DNA from: Microcoleus sp. FACHB-831
GTDB lineage: Bacteria > Cyanobacteriota > Cyanobacteriia > Cyanobacteriales > FACHB-T130
Direction of reading: 5' to 3'
Length of the DNA: 64,000 nucleotides
NCBI RefSeq assembly: GCF_014695585.1
Contig: NZ_JACJON010000025.1
Location: forward strand, 1 to 64,000
A model generated the notes under the pieces. It saw only the letters and a list, made by a program, of their open reading frames with translations. It was not told where the DNA came from and made no database searches. Of the stretch, positions 17,186 through 26,800 are shown piece by piece. Each line of letters begins with the position of its first letter. Position 1 is the stretch's first letter. The position numbers and the translations under genes were made by a program.

Positions 17186-19765
17186 ATGGCGAAACAGCTG
17201 AACCTGCTGGTTAATGACAGGGTAATCCCCACGGCTTTACACGCGGAGATGCAACGGTCTTATCTTGAATATGCCATGAGTGTGATAGTCGGGCGAGCGT
17301 TACCCGATGTCCGCGACGGTTTAAAGCCAGTGCATCGACGCATCGTGTATGCCATGCACGAACTGGGACTTACTCCAGACAGACCTTACCGCAAGTGTGC
17401 GAGGGTAGTTGGCGACGTATTAGGAAAATATCACCCGCACGGAGACCAAGCGGTATACGACGCCTTGGTGCGGATGGTTCAAGAGTTTTCTAGCCGTTAT
17501 CCGCTGCTTGCCGGACATGGAAACTTTGGCTCGGTAGATAACGATCCGCCCGCAGCGATGCGATATACGGAAACAAGACTTGCTTCCATAAGCCATGAAG
17601 CGCTACTGGGTGAAATTGGCGAAGCTACGGTTGATTTTACCGGAAACTTCGATAATTCCCAACAAGAGCCAACAGTTTTACCAGCCCAACTGCCCATTTT
17701 GTTGCTTAACGGTTGCGCTGGAATTGCCGTAGGAATGGCAACAAATATTCCTCCACACAACTTGGGCGAGATCGTAGATGGCTTAATTGCTCTAATTGAT
17801 AAGCCAGATTTACCCGATGAGAAGTTATTCGAGTTGATTCCAGGGCCAGACTTCCCTACCGGAGGGGAAATTATTGGCACATCTGGGATTAGGGAAGCTT
17901 ATAGCACGGGCAGGGGTAGCATCCCAGTGCAGGGAGTAGCAAGCATAGAAGAAATCCAGGGAAGCAAGGGGCGCCAAAAGCGGCAAGCGATTGTGGTGAC
18001 GGAGTTTCCTTTCCAGGTGAATAAGTCATCCTGGATTGAAAAGATCGCGGAACTGGTCAACGGGGGGAAGATACAGGGAATTTCTGACTTGCGAGATGAG
18101 AGCGATCGCGAAGGACTGCGCGTGGTTATCGAACTCAAACGCGACACCAACCCGCAAGAGATCCTCGCTCAACTCTACAGACAAACGGCACTGTGTACAA
18201 ACTTTGGGGCAATTCTGTTGGCGTTGGTAGACGGACAACCGCGCATCCTGACATTGCGCCAAATGTTAGATCGGTTCCTCTCATTCCGAGAGCAAACTTT
18301 AACCCGTCAATACACCCACGAACTGGGCGAGGCTAGGCGACGCCTGCACATTGTTGAAGGGATCTTGACAGCATTGACAAACTTGGACGCAGCGATCGCC
18401 ATCCTGAGAAATGCCCCAGATGGCAGCACGGCTAAACTTACTCTAAGCAGCGAATTCAATATCAGCGACAGCCAAGCAGATGCTATTCTCGCCATGCCAC
18501 TAAGACGGCTGACTGGTATGGAACGGCAAAACTTACAGCAAGAATTTGACCAACTCAGCGGTCGCATCGACGAATTAGAGGGATTGTTGAACGATCGCCG
18601 CGAATTACTCAAAGCCTTGAAAAAAGACCTGCGATCGCTCAAACGCAAATACGCCGATCCTCGTCGCACCAGAATTCGCCTTTTAAAAGCAGGGGAACCA
18701 GAGAGCAAGGCCGCTAACGAGAAGGAGAGTAAGGGAACCGACGATAAAGGCAACAAAGGATCAGAAAAGTCCAAAAATCCCAAATCCCAACTCTCAAATC
18801 CCAAATCTCAAGAACAGGAGAATCCCAAATCCCCAGCCCCAAATCTACAATTGCATGCCGAACCCGCAGAAGAAGAGGTAGTTGTAGAAATTACCCAGCG
18901 GGGGTACGTGCGCCGCTTACCAAAAACTGGGAATAAATCTGCGTCTGCGAAATCTAATGATGATTTTGCTGTTCAAACTAAGCTCATTAGTACAGAACAA
19001 GATTTAGTCGTACTCACCAAACTGGGCAAAGCTTACCCCGTAAAAGTGGGAGATATTCCACCCACCTCTGGGGGAAGCAAGGGAACCGCACTGATCCAGC
19101 TTTTACCCACTTCGGCTCAATCTGAAACAGTAACGGGGCACTTTTTCCTAGCAGATGCCCAAAAAGCCGATTTGCTCTTACTTACTAAGCAGGGGAAAAT
19201 CAAGCGCCTGCCTATGTTAGAACTTGCTACCCTTAGCGGACGGGGGCTAACGCTGATCAAGCTTAAAGATAATGACGAGTTACAGTATGCCACTCTTACT
19301 AAAGCAAAAGATCAGGTGGTAATAGCTACTTCCGGGGGACGTTTGCTGCGGCTGTTAGTAAATGACGAACATCTACCGCTAACAGGACGATTGTCTAGCG
19401 GTGTGCCAGCGTTGCGCGTGGGTCGTCAAGAGCAAATAGTTGGTTGTTTTATAGGGGGTGTATATGACAACATCTTGCTGGTTTCCCAGTTAGGGTACGC
19501 CAAGCGAATGCCAGTTTGCGCTATGCCGCTGTCTGTACCGGGTAATATTGGCACTCAGGCGCTACAGTTTACTAGCAAAACAGATTCAATGGCTGGAATG
19601 GTTGCTGCACCAGAAGGAGAATCGGCGAGTTTAGCGACGAGTACGCAGCGAATCGTGCGAATAGCTGTGGATTCGGTGAAGTTGTTTGGGAAAGATGGGG
19701 CGGGCGATCGCATCCGTCAACTCAACCCCGATGAAAAAGTCATCAGTGTCATTTCTTGTCGTTAG
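17186..19765 (+). CDS. gyrA: DNA gyrase/topoisomerase IV subunit A
   Basis: An 859-residue type IIA topoisomerase A subunit that breaks and rejoins DNA. The winged-helix catalytic site [10 protein letters not shown] carries the active-site Tyr (about residue 130), and a tower and coiled-coil exit gate follow (about 360-500). The C-terminal beta-pinwheel (about 560-859) has recurring GxxxR(L/R)L blades. The canonical GyrA box (QRRGGKG) is not seen at the start of the pinwheel, where it reads [17 protein letters not shown]. The enzyme may therefore be the ParC-like paralogue rather than the supercoiling gyrase. A low-complexity Lys/Ser/Asn/Pro linker of about 55 residues before the pinwheel is encoded partly by heptanucleotide repeats. 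Symbol is tentative. Confidence 0.9.
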   Translation: MAKQLNLLVNDRVIPTALHAEMQRSYLEYAMSVIVGRALPDVRDGLKPVHRRIVYAMHELGLTPDRPYRKCARVVGDVLGKYHPHGDQAVYDALVRMVQEFSSRYPLLAGHGNFGSVDNDPPAAMRYTETRLASISHEALLGEIGEATVDFTGNFDNSQQEPTVLPAQLPILLLNGCAGIAVGMATNIPPHNLGEIVDGLIALIDKPDLPDEKLFELIPGPDFPTGGEIIGTSGIREAYSTGRGSIPVQGVASIEEIQGSKGRQKRQAIVVTEFPFQVNKSSWIEKIAELVNGGKIQGISDLRDESDREGLRVVIELKRDTNPQEILAQLYRQTALCTNFGAILLALVDGQPRILTLRQMLDRFLSFREQTLTRQYTHELGEARRRLHIVEGILTALTNLDAAIAILRNAPDGSTAKLTLSSEFNISDSQADAILAMPLRRLTGMERQNLQQEFDQLSGRIDELEGLLNDRRELLKALKKDLRSLKRKYADPRRTRIRLLKAGEPESKAANEKESKGTDDKGNKGSEKSKNPKSQLSNPKSQEQENPKSPAPNLQLHAEPAEEEVVVEITQRGYVRRLPKTGNKSASAKSNDDFAVQTKLISTEQDLVVLTKLGKAYPVKVGDIPPTSGGSKGTALIQLLPTSAQSETVTGHFFLADAQKADLLLLTKQGKIKRLPMLELATLSGRGLTLIKLKDNDELQYATLTKAKDQVVIATSGGRLLRLLVNDEHLPLTGRLSSGVPALRVGRQEQIVGCFIGGVYDNILLVSQLGYAKRMPVCAMPLSVPGNIGTQALQFTSKTDSMAGMVAAPEGESASLATSTQRIVRIAVDSVKLFGKDGAGDRIRQLNPDEKVISVISCR
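18775..18840 (+). repeat. In-frame heptanucleotide repeat inside the topoisomerase gene
   Basis: Units AATCCCA, AATCCCA, ACTCTCA, AATCCCA, AATCTCA follow one another, with further AATCCCAAATCCCC. Three 7-nt units make 21 nt, so the DNA repeat yields a 7-residue protein repeat ([14 protein letters not shown]). It resembles the intergenic heptamers elsewhere in the window and lies in the linker between catalytic core and pinwheel. Confidence 0.8.
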
Positions 19766-19767
19766 CC

Positions 19768-19822
19768 ATTAGTCCGGAGTCCGGACTCCGGACTCCGGAG
19801 TCTGGAGTCTGGACTCCCAATC
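19768..19822. repeat. Heptanucleotide repeats between convergent genes
   Basis: Overlapping GGACTCC and GGAGTCC/GGAGTCT units run in both orientations and therefore form strong hairpins. The region lies between the converging topoisomerase and monooxygenase genes and may double as a terminator. It is the same unit as in the repeat at 11198. Confidence 0.75.
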
Positions 19823-19827
19823 CCCAA

Positions 19828-21066
19828 TTACCCATTAACCCGAACTGGCCAAACACCCAAGCCGATTATCCGCGCTGGAAGGTCGCGCAAAATCGGCAAA
19901 CGCAGGAAAGCAGGTGGCTTAAACGGCTGACTGGAGTTGAGAACGCGAGCCAATACCTGCTTCTGAATTAACGACTGGAATTGTTGGATAATACGTGTCG
20001 GCCACTCGCGCTGGCGCTGCACTTCCGCCAGATCCCACAAATGCAGAGAATTACTCTTAAGCGGTTCAGCTAGAACGTTCGCTGCAACAACTGCATCTTG
20101 AATTGCGTAGTTAATGCCAACTCCCCCAACTGGAGACATTACGTGAGCAGCATCGCCAATTAGCAACAGTCCCGGACTATACCAACGAGGGAGACGGCTG
20201 GACTCGACTGAGAGAAAGGCAACTTGACTCCAATCGTGCAAGTGTTGGACGCGATCGCTCATCTCTGGAACAATCTCTACAATTGACTTTCGCAGCGCTT
20301 CTAATCCAGCAGCGCGAATCTGCTGATAGCCACCTTTGGGGATAACATAAGCCATCTGCCACTCGTCAGTACGATCTAGCATTGCTATGATGTGGCCTAT
20401 CCCGATACGTCCCAACCCACCGGAGGGATCTTGTGGCGTGCGAGGTAGGCGGAACCACAAAACATCCATTGGCGGCGAGGTTTCGATGGGTTGAAAGCCA
20501 GCCATTTGCCGAATGTGCGAGTGGCGACCGTCGGCGCCTACTGTAAGACGCGCCCTTATTTCATGCACTCCCCCGTGTCCCCTGTAGCGCACCCCTTGGA
20601 CAACTCCATTTTCCTCAATCAAATCTTGTACGTTCGCACCCATGATTAACTGAAAATTCGGATAATTTTTCGCTTCTTGGGTGATGAACTCCAGAAAACG
20701 CGCCTGGGGCATCATCGTAATGTAGGGATATCGCGTCTTCAAATGACTAAAGTCAGCCAGCCTTACAGAACCTTTAGGAGTAACGACGCTAATGTTGCGG
20801 ATCTTGCTGTGTGGCAACTCTAGCAATCTGTCAGCTAAACCGAGTTCCTCCATAATCTGCATGACGCTGGGGTGAATTGTATCTCCCCGGAAGTCCCGGT
20901 CAAAGTCTTTGTGTGCTTCGAGGAGGCTAACGGAAATTCCTTGCCGTGCTAAAAGCAGCGCTAAAACAGCACCAGCGGGGCCACCCCCGACGATGCAGCA
21001 GGTTGTCTGCTGGACATCTAGCACTTTTGATTCTTTATCCTGAACAGAGGTTGTGTCGATAGCCAT
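19828..21066 (-). CDS. FAD-dependent monooxygenase (UbiH/PHBH-type)
   Basis: A 412-residue flavoprotein. The N-terminal Rossmann motif is GGGPAGAVLALLLARQG, the mid-protein motif GADGRHSHIR reads the FAD ribityl and pyrophosphate, and LLIGDAAHVMSPVGGVGIN is the C-terminal FAD motif. These define group A aromatic hydroxylase-like enzymes, which use NAD(P)H and oxygen. The substrate is unknown. ATG 21066 was chosen because AAGGAG lies 8 nt before it; an in-frame TTG at 21072 would sit too close. A TetR-type operator stands 19 bp upstream of the start, and the tetR gene is directly upstream on the same strand. Confidence 0.85.
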   Translation of the reverse strand: MAIDTTSVQDKESKVLDVQQTTCCIVGGGPAGAVLALLLARQGISVSLLEAHKDFDRDFRGDTIHPSVMQIMEELGLADRLLELPHSKIRNISVVTPKGSVRLADFSHLKTRYPYITMMPQARFLEFITQEAKNYPNFQLIMGANVQDLIEENGVVQGVRYRGHGGVHEIRARLTVGADGRHSHIRQMAGFQPIETSPPMDVLWFRLPRTPQDPSGGLGRIGIGHIIAMLDRTDEWQMAYVIPKGGYQQIRAAGLEALRKSIVEIVPEMSDRVQHLHDWSQVAFLSVESSRLPRWYSPGLLLIGDAAHVMSPVGGVGINYAIQDAVVAANVLAEPLKSNSLHLWDLAEVQRQREWPTRIIQQFQSLIQKQVLARVLNSSQPFKPPAFLRLPILRDLPARIIGLGVWPVRVNG

Positions 21067-21084
21067 AATCAAAACTCCTTTTCT

Positions 21085-21104
21085 TTGATTGACTGGTTAA
21101 TCAA
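21085..21104. promoter_or_regulatory. Predicted TetR operator upstream of the monooxygenase
   Basis: TTGATTGACTGGTTAATCAA is an imperfect palindrome with perfect 6-bp outer arms TTGATT/AATCAA. A site identical at 19 of 20 positions precedes the tetR gene (21784-21803). Two copies in front of just these two genes suggest one regulator binds both. Confidence 0.75.
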
Positions 21105-21138
21105 TTTGACGTTAAAAAAAATATCGGCTTTACTCGCG

Positions 21139-21771
21139 TTAATTTGTTTGTGGGTTAGGTATTTCCATCCCCCGCAGAAAAACTTCAACTAAAGTTTTAA
21201 CCATTGTCTCCTTACTCAATCGCTGCGAGTCCGGTTGCGGAAAAACCTCGCGGGTGAGCAAGAAAGCTATTAGGGGGCCAATGAAACAGCGTGCTGCTGC
21301 GCCTGCATCCATGCGATGCATTACGCCTGCATCCATCTGTTTTTCGAGATAACAAGTTAAGAAGGCAAAACCGCGACCAGGCCCGATGGTGTTAAGCATT
21401 TCAGCAACTATAGGTCGCCGGATGGATTCGCCCAGCATTAGCTTGAGGAGGGCGATCGCAGTCGCGTTGTCAGCTACTTTGAGAAATGTACTAGCAAAGA
21501 GAGTGAGTGCATCTGGAGGTGTTAGTGTCATCATCTCTTCGCTGTGGGTAAGCAATTGCAGCATGGGTATGCGCTGCTCAACCACTTGGCGAAACAGGTC
21601 GCTTTTGTCCTTGAAGTAGTGGTAGATTAGACCGGGCGAACCAACCCCAGACGCAACGGCAATATCTTTGTTGGTCGCCTTCTCAAAGCCTTTGCTAGAA
21701 AAGACTTCTAAGGCTCCGTCAATAATTTGCTGTCGCCGACTCTCGTAGTCTTGTTCGTCCCTTGGTGGCAT
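21139..21771 (-). CDS. TetR-family transcriptional repressor
   Basis: A 210-residue regulator. The N-terminal TetR helix-turn-helix covers residues about 10-57: the opening RRQQIIDGALEVFSSKGFE, then TNKDIAVASGV, then GLIYHYFKDKSDL. The all-helical C-terminal domain would bind a ligand. It probably represses itself and the downstream monooxygenase gene (73 bp beyond its stop), since both carry the same palindrome. The ligand may be the monooxygenase substrate. That is inference. Confidence 0.92.
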   Translation of the reverse strand: MPPRDEQDYESRRQQIIDGALEVFSSKGFEKATNKDIAVASGVGSPGLIYHYFKDKSDLFRQVVEQRIPMLQLLTHSEEMMTLTPPDALTLFASTFLKVADNATAIALLKLMLGESIRRPIVAEMLNTIGPGRGFAFLTCYLEKQMDAGVMHRMDAGAAARCFIGPLIAFLLTREVFPQPDSQRLSKETMVKTLVEVFLRGMEIPNPQTN

Positions 21772-21783
21772 GGTTGCAGTTCG

Positions 21784-21803
21784 TTGATTGACTGATTAAT
21801 CAA
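21784..21803. promoter_or_regulatory. Predicted TetR operator upstream of tetR
   Basis: TTGATTGACTGATTAATCAA, 13 bp before the tetR start on the minus strand. It differs from the site at 21085 at one base only. Binding here would give autoregulation. Confidence 0.75.
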
Positions 21804-21893
21804 ATTGTAAGTCGTAGAGCGATCGCTTGCTTCATGTTTTAGATACAAAATCAACCATAATGTCAAAGTACGATGGGATCGGGCTAAAGCGCT

Positions 21894-21922
21894 TCACCCA
21901 TCTGCATCGCCTGAATGGGTGA
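21894..21922. repeat. Hairpin TCACCCAT / ATGGGTGA
   Basis: Perfect 8-bp arms around a 13-nt loop, in the region divergent between tetR and the ABC ATPase gene, 30 bases before the latter's start. It is related to the motif at 9323 and near 13403. Confidence 0.45.
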
Positions 21923-21951
21923 TTCTGAAACATCGCAGCTGTTGAAATATC

Positions 21952-23220
21952 GTGGCTCAGGTTATTCTCGAAAACGTCTACAAAAGCTTTTGGGCGCGTA
22001 AAGGGGAACGGGCGATCGCACCCGTAATGGGACAACCCTTGATATCATCATCGGTTGATGAACCAACCCCGCAATCGGGCAGTGTGAATATTTTGCGTCG
22101 CATCACCTTAACCGTCCAAGATGGCGAGTTTATGGTATTGGTGGGGCCATCGGGTTGTGGCAAAAGTACGCTTTTGCGCGTAATTGCTGGGTTGGAAGAA
22201 TTGACTGGAGGGAATATTTGGGTAGGCGATCGCCCCGTTAACGATTTGCCACCCAAGGAACGAGACATAGCAATGGTGTTTCAGAATTATGCTCTTTATC
22301 CCCACATGACGGTTTACGATAACATCGCCTTTGGTTTGCGGCGAATGAATAGGGGAGAAAGAAATCAAAAAGATTTTGTAGACAATTTGTTGGTGGGAGT
22401 GACGCGCAAGCTACCTAAAGGTTTGCGCTACATGACTAATAGAGAAAAAGCAGTAGATGAGCAAGTGCGTACTGTTGCTAAGTTATTGCAAATTGAAACA
22501 TTTTTAGACAGATTGCCAAAACAACTTTCTGGTGGGCAAAAGCAGCGCGTAGCATTAGGAAGAGCGATCGCGCGTAATCCTCAAGTGTTTTTGATGGATG
22601 AACCGCTGTCTAATTTAGATGCAAAACTCCGGTCAGAAACTCGCGCCCAAATTGTTAAATTACAGCGGCATTTAGGGACGACAACAATTTACGTTACCCA
22701 CGATCAAACTGAAGCAATGACGATGGGCGATCGCATTGCTGTAATGAATGCTGGACAAATTCAGCAACTTGCCTCTCCTTTAGAACTTTACAACCGTCCA
22801 GCTAACCAGTTTGTAGCTGAATTTATTGGCTCTCCGCCGATGAATTTTCTGCCAATTCAAGTTAAAGCACCGCTATTGATTACCCAAGCTCAATTTAGGC
22901 TAACTTTGCCAGAAATGTGGGAATCAGTATTGCAGAAATATGACGGTAAAACTTTAACTTTAGGAATTCGACCAGAACACTTAAGCATTAGCCTTGCAGC
23001 GCCTAAAAATTTGCAAGTGCGAGTTGAGTTAGTGGAAGCTTTGGGGAACGAAACTTATTTATCTGTTAGTTTGATAGATTTTGGCGCGATCGCGCCTACT
23101 TTACAGGTAAGAATTCCCCCCGATCGACCCGTGAGAATTGGCGAAGAACTCTGGTTGTCCTTAGCATCAGATAAAATTCATTTGTTCGATCCTGAAACTG
23201 GTGTTGCAATACGCCCGTAA
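21952..23220 (+). CDS. Sugar-type ABC transporter ATPase (MalK/UgpC family)
   Basis: A 422-residue ATPase starting at GTG 21952. Walker A is GPSGCGKSTLL, the Q-loop VFQNYALYPHMT, the signature LSGGQKQRVALGRA, Walker B VFLMDEPLSNLDA, and the H-loop YVTHDQTEA. The C-terminal TOBE/OB region (about residues 290-422) marks the CUT1 family that energises sugar or polyol uptake. Two insertions lengthen it beyond the usual 360 residues: one of about 25 before Walker A (residues 18-45) and one of about 40 between Q-loop and signature. No permease or binding-protein gene is adjacent, so it may serve several transporters. Confidence 0.88.
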   Translation: MAQVILENVYKSFWARKGERAIAPVMGQPLISSSVDEPTPQSGSVNILRRITLTVQDGEFMVLVGPSGCGKSTLLRVIAGLEELTGGNIWVGDRPVNDLPPKERDIAMVFQNYALYPHMTVYDNIAFGLRRMNRGERNQKDFVDNLLVGVTRKLPKGLRYMTNREKAVDEQVRTVAKLLQIETFLDRLPKQLSGGQKQRVALGRAIARNPQVFLMDEPLSNLDAKLRSETRAQIVKLQRHLGTTTIYVTHDQTEAMTMGDRIAVMNAGQIQQLASPLELYNRPANQFVAEFIGSPPMNFLPIQVKAPLLITQAQFRLTLPEMWESVLQKYDGKTLTLGIRPEHLSISLAAPKNLQVRVELVEALGNETYLSVSLIDFGAIAPTLQVRIPPDRPVRIGEELWLSLASDKIHLFDPETGVAIRP

Positions 23221-23268
23221 TGCTTTTAATGTTAATTATCTGGCGTATGTAAGAAAAGGTAAATTGTT

Positions 23269-23877
23269 ATGGGCTTTTTGAGAGAAATATTCGGCCCTAG
23301 TAAAGAAGAAGTCTGGCAAGAACTGTGTAACCAAATCGGCGGGGAAATGAAAGGCGGATTCTGGGGTGGGAACAAAGTTGAGATACGGGTTAAAGAATGG
23401 ATAATTATTCTGGATACCTACACGGTTTCTACGGGTAAAAGTTCTACTACTTATACTAGAATGCGATCGCCCTATGTAAATAGGGATGGTTTTCAGTTTG
23501 CCATCTATCGCCAAGGCTTTTTCAGCGAAGTAGGAAAAGTGTTTGGAATGCAGGATATTGAAACTGGCGATTCTGAATTTGACCGCAACTTCCAGATCCA
23601 AGGTAATGATGAATTTAAAGCAAGGGAATTATTTGCAAACCCCAAAATTCGTTATCTAATTCAGCAGCAACCCTCGATTCACTTTGAAGTTAAAGACGAT
23701 GAAGGCTGGTTTCGCGCCAGTTTCCCTGAAAAAGTCGATGAACTTTATTTTCAAGTAACAGGCGTCATCAAAGATGTCGAAAGGCTAAAATCTCTGTACG
23801 AGTTATTTGCCGAGACCCTGAATCAACTATGCCACATAGGTTCAGCTTACGAAGACGATCCAAACCTCAGACTTTGA
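23269..23877 (+). CDS. Conserved-looking protein of unknown function
   Basis: A 202-residue soluble protein with no signal peptide or membrane helix. It opens with MGFLREIFGPSKEEVWQELC, an amphipathic helix. A beta-rich middle with several Trp and Tyr follows (EIRVKEWIIILDTY), and it ends in a helix. The layout resembles cyanobacterial proteins that respond to membranes or lipids, but I cannot assign a family. It lies 48 bp after the ABC ATPase gene on the same strand, with a GGTAAATTG leader, and may be co-transcribed. Confidence 0.7.
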   Translation: MGFLREIFGPSKEEVWQELCNQIGGEMKGGFWGGNKVEIRVKEWIIILDTYTVSTGKSSTTYTRMRSPYVNRDGFQFAIYRQGFFSEVGKVFGMQDIETGDSEFDRNFQIQGNDEFKARELFANPKIRYLIQQQPSIHFEVKDDEGWFRASFPEKVDELYFQVTGVIKDVERLKSLYELFAETLNQLCHIGSAYEDDPNLRL

Positions 23878-24075
23878 AATAATGGATGTTGGTAGGAAGA
23901 AGAGCCTAATTTTAAACCTTTCACTTAGGCCTTACCGCCAACACTCCAACCTTCAACAATTGCATAATTTATATATTTTCAGGCATTTTATGTGTAAACT
24001 TAACTTAGCAAAATAAACGCTGCTAATGCGGATATGATTGGCAACAATGACCGTTAAAAAAGTAGATTGACCCAA

Positions 24076-24789
24076 ATGCTCCAAAAGCTTAAAGAAGCCC
24101 TAGCGATATTTACTTCAAACATAGGTTTATTCAGTCTCCTTGTTCTTACAATTTGGTTGCCAGCTACCCTTTTTATGGAATATGTCGATATTGCCGTTCC
24201 TCTGCGAAGTGAGTTGGAAGAACTAAGGAGAGGAATAAGAATATCAAATTTTATAGAGTTAGGATTTAGCCCCATTTATATAGGCGCTCTTATTTATTCA
24301 GTATCGCAAATCAAAGAAAGCCAAATAGTTACTTATTCAAAAGCAATGTCTGTGGGTCTTCGTAATTGGGGTAAAATTTTCGGAGTCCGGTTCTGGACTG
24401 GTTTATTAATTGGTTTAGGATTAATTGCTTTTGTAATTCCTGGAGTCATTATCGCCGTTCGCTATGCACTTGTTGTTTGTGTTGTTGTGCTTGAAGGAGG
24501 TAAGTCACCGCGAACAATGGCAAGAAGCGTTACGCTTACAAAAGGCAAAAGATGGCAAATATTCGGCGCAATAATTTTAGCTTGGTTAGGAATATTGATT
24601 TTTACATTACTGGTTACATTGCTTGTAAATATTATCTTGGAATTAGCAGGGCAGCAAGAAAATTTTGTTATTTCTGTATTATTGGGTTGTTTTATAAAAA
24701 TTGGCTTTGCAATTCCCGATATATTAATGTTTTTATATTATTGGGAAGCGAGGGAAAAAGAATTAGTTGATGAGCAAATTACAACCTAA
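24076..24789 (+). CDS. Multi-pass membrane protein (YciC/GDPD membrane-domain-like)
   Basis: A 237-residue protein with about six transmembrane helices. It has the pattern VIPGVIIAVRYALVV...VLEGGKSPRTMARSVTLT, typical of the glycerophosphodiester phosphodiesterase membrane-domain superfamily. This superfamily occurs as stand-alone integral membrane proteins of unknown role. I chose ATG 24076; a TTG nine bases upstream is the only alternative. It is monocistronic between two unrelated genes. Confidence 0.75.
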   Translation: MLQKLKEALAIFTSNIGLFSLLVLTIWLPATLFMEYVDIAVPLRSELEELRRGIRISNFIELGFSPIYIGALIYSVSQIKESQIVTYSKAMSVGLRNWGKIFGVRFWTGLLIGLGLIAFVIPGVIIAVRYALVVCVVVLEGGKSPRTMARSVTLTKGKRWQIFGAIILAWLGILIFTLLVTLLVNIILELAGQQENFVISVLLGCFIKIGFAIPDILMFLYYWEAREKELVDEQITT

Positions 24790-24939
24790 ATACCAAATTG
24801 GTTAGAAACAGAACCAATATAATTTAATTTAAATATAGCCCCCAACCGTTTCCAAAGTTGCTGGAGTTGGGGCAACAGAGCAGGTTCAGACAAAGCTAAA
24901 ATAGAGCGGTCTGTCATAAAATCTGCTATCCATACGCCT

Positions 24940-26424
24940 ATGACCACTGCTGCTCCGGTAAAAACTAAGTACGAAGCCATCATCGGTTTGGAAACTCATT
25001 GCCAACTGAATACCGCTACCAAGATTTTTTGTAGTTGTTCGACGGAATTTGGTGCGACTCCAAACCAAAATGTCTGCCCAATATGTATGGGGATGCCTGG
25101 GGTATTACCAGTACTGAATGAAAGGGTGCTGGAGTACGCTGTTAAAGCAGGACTGGCACTTAATTGTCAAATTGCTCCCTATAGCAAATTCGACCGCAAG
25201 CAATACTTTTATCCCGACCTACCTAAAAATTATCAGATTTCCCAGTACGATTTGCCTATTGCGGAACACGGTTGGCTAGAAATTGAGCTAACTGATGAGG
25301 CTGGCAATCCTATCCGCAAAAAGGTTGGTATCACCCGCCTGCATATGGAGGAAGATGCTGGGAAACTGGTTCACGCAGGTAGCGATCGCCTCTCTGGTTC
25401 TACTCACTCGCTCGTAGACTACAATCGCACTGGCGTACCTTTGGTAGAAATTGTATCGGAACCGGATATCCGTTCTGGTCAAGAAGCGGCTGAATATGCC
25501 CAAGAATTGCGCCGAATTCTGATTTATCTGGGCGTCAGCGACGGGAATATGCAAGAAGGTTCGCTGCGCTGCGACGTGAATATATCAGTGCGTCCAGTTG
25601 GACAAGAGAAGTTTGGCACGAAGGTAGAAATCAAAAATATGAACTCCTTCAACGCCATCCAACGCGCCATTGAGTATGAAATTGAGCGTCAAACCGCAGC
25701 TATAGAAGCAGGCGATCGCATTGTACAAGAAACTCGGCTGTGGGAAGAAGGCAGCCAGCGCACTATCAGCATGCGCGTCAAAGAAGGTTCTAGCGATTAT
25801 CGCTATTTTCCAGAACCAGACTTGGCTCCTATTCAAGTACCATCAGGGCAATTGGAGCATTGGAAGTCAGAATTACCCGAACTCGCAGCCCACAAGCGCC
25901 GTCGTTACGAAAGCGATTTAGGTCTTTCTGCCTATGATGCCCGCGTGCTAACCGACGATCGCGGGGTAACGGAGTATTTTGAAGCTGCTGTTGCCTTCGG
26001 AGCCAATCCCAAGCAAGCCGCTAACTGGGTGATGGGGGATATCAGTGCTTATCTCAATCAAGAGAAACTGAACATCAGCGCACTAGCACTCAAACCCGCT
26101 ACTCTAGCTGAACTAATCTCTTTAATTGAAGACAACACCATCAGCGGCAAAATCGCTAAGGAGATTTTGCCAGAGTTGCTCTCTAAGGGGGGTTCGGCTA
26201 AGGCATTGGTTGAGTCTAAGGGACTTGTGCAAATCTCCGACGCTGGGGCGCTCGAAACCATTATTGATGAAATTTTGGTGTCAAATCCCAAAGAATTGGA
26301 ACAGTACCGCAGCGGCAAAACTAAGCTGCTGGGCTTTTTTGTGGGACAGGTGATGAAGAAAACTGAGGGACGGGCTAACCCGAAGCTGATCAACGAAATT
26401 CTGGCTAAGAAGCTCAATGCTTGA
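24940..26424 (+). CDS. gatB: Asp/Glu-tRNA amidotransferase subunit B
   Basis: A 494-residue GatB that binds misacylated Glu-tRNA(Gln) or Asp-tRNA(Asn) and converts it to the amide with GatA and GatC. Visible are the N-terminal GLETHCQL motif, the zinc-binding CSCS...CPICMG cysteines (about residues 27-50), [16 protein letters not shown], and the helical tail and YqeY-like domain that contact tRNA (about 330-494). Full length for the family. gatA and gatC are not in the window. The three-copy small RNA array begins about 45 bases after its stop. Confidence 0.97.
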   Translation: MTTAAPVKTKYEAIIGLETHCQLNTATKIFCSCSTEFGATPNQNVCPICMGMPGVLPVLNERVLEYAVKAGLALNCQIAPYSKFDRKQYFYPDLPKNYQISQYDLPIAEHGWLEIELTDEAGNPIRKKVGITRLHMEEDAGKLVHAGSDRLSGSTHSLVDYNRTGVPLVEIVSEPDIRSGQEAAEYAQELRRILIYLGVSDGNMQEGSLRCDVNISVRPVGQEKFGTKVEIKNMNSFNAIQRAIEYEIERQTAAIEAGDRIVQETRLWEEGSQRTISMRVKEGSSDYRYFPEPDLAPIQVPSGQLEHWKSELPELAAHKRRRYESDLGLSAYDARVLTDDRGVTEYFEAAVAFGANPKQAANWVMGDISAYLNQEKLNISALALKPATLAELISLIEDNTISGKIAKEILPELLSKGGSAKALVESKGLVQISDAGALETIIDEILVSNPKELEQYRSGKTKLLGFFVGQVMKKTEGRANPKLINEILAKKLNA

Positions 26425-26469
26425 TCCCAGCTTTACATTAAAGGGGGAAAACTTTACAAAAAACATATG

Positions 26470-26565
26470 TTAGGGGGTATCACCCCCCACCCCCAATCGC
26501 TATAGTAGGGGTAGTAGATGCACCCTGATGATCGGGAGAGTCGCCAAGTGACTCTCCTTTTTTTG
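26470..26565 (+). ncRNA. Candidate small RNA, copy A
   Basis: The promoter reads -35 GTATCA (26477-26482), an 18-nt spacer, then -10 TATAGT (26501-26506). The predicted RNA begins near 26512, carries GTAGATGCACCCTGATGATC, and ends in a perfect 8-bp stem GGAGAGTC/GACTCTCC plus T7 (to 26564). The transcript would be about 53 nt. The -35 lies in a G5/C5 inverted repeat. It differs from copies B and C in the terminator stem, yet the stem still pairs. Confidence 0.6.
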
Positions 26566-26614
26566 TTTTCAATAACATTGTTGCAAATTATCCTCTTCTC
26601 CAAAAAAAGTTTAA

Positions 26615-26720
26615 AAAGGGGGTGACACCCCCCACCCCGAAATGATATATTGATGTTTAGTAGATGCACCCTGATGATCGGGAGAGAAGCCAACTGGCTC
26701 TCTTCTTTTTTTTTCGGGGT
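26615..26720 (+). ncRNA. Candidate small RNA, copy B
   Basis: -35 GTGACA (26622-26627), 18-nt spacer, -10 TATATT (26646-26651). The predicted RNA runs from about 26658 to the T9 run ending at 26714. The terminator stem is GAGA, a bulged A, then AGCC, loop AACT, then GGCTCTC. A 106-bp block including promoter and terminator is identical to copy C. Inverted ACCCCGAAA / TTTCGGGGT flank the transcribed part. Confidence 0.65.
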
Positions 26721-26800
26721 AAAGGACGAGTGGCTTTCGCGATCGCTGCGCTTCACAAGCATCCGAGCGGTATTGCAGACAACGACAAAAAAAAGATTTT

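Noticed and set aside
26661-26714. Possible short peptide beginning MHPDDRE in the candidate small RNA
   Set aside because: There is no Shine-Dalgarno in the few bases before the ATG, and the frame runs through the terminator hairpin without a stop.
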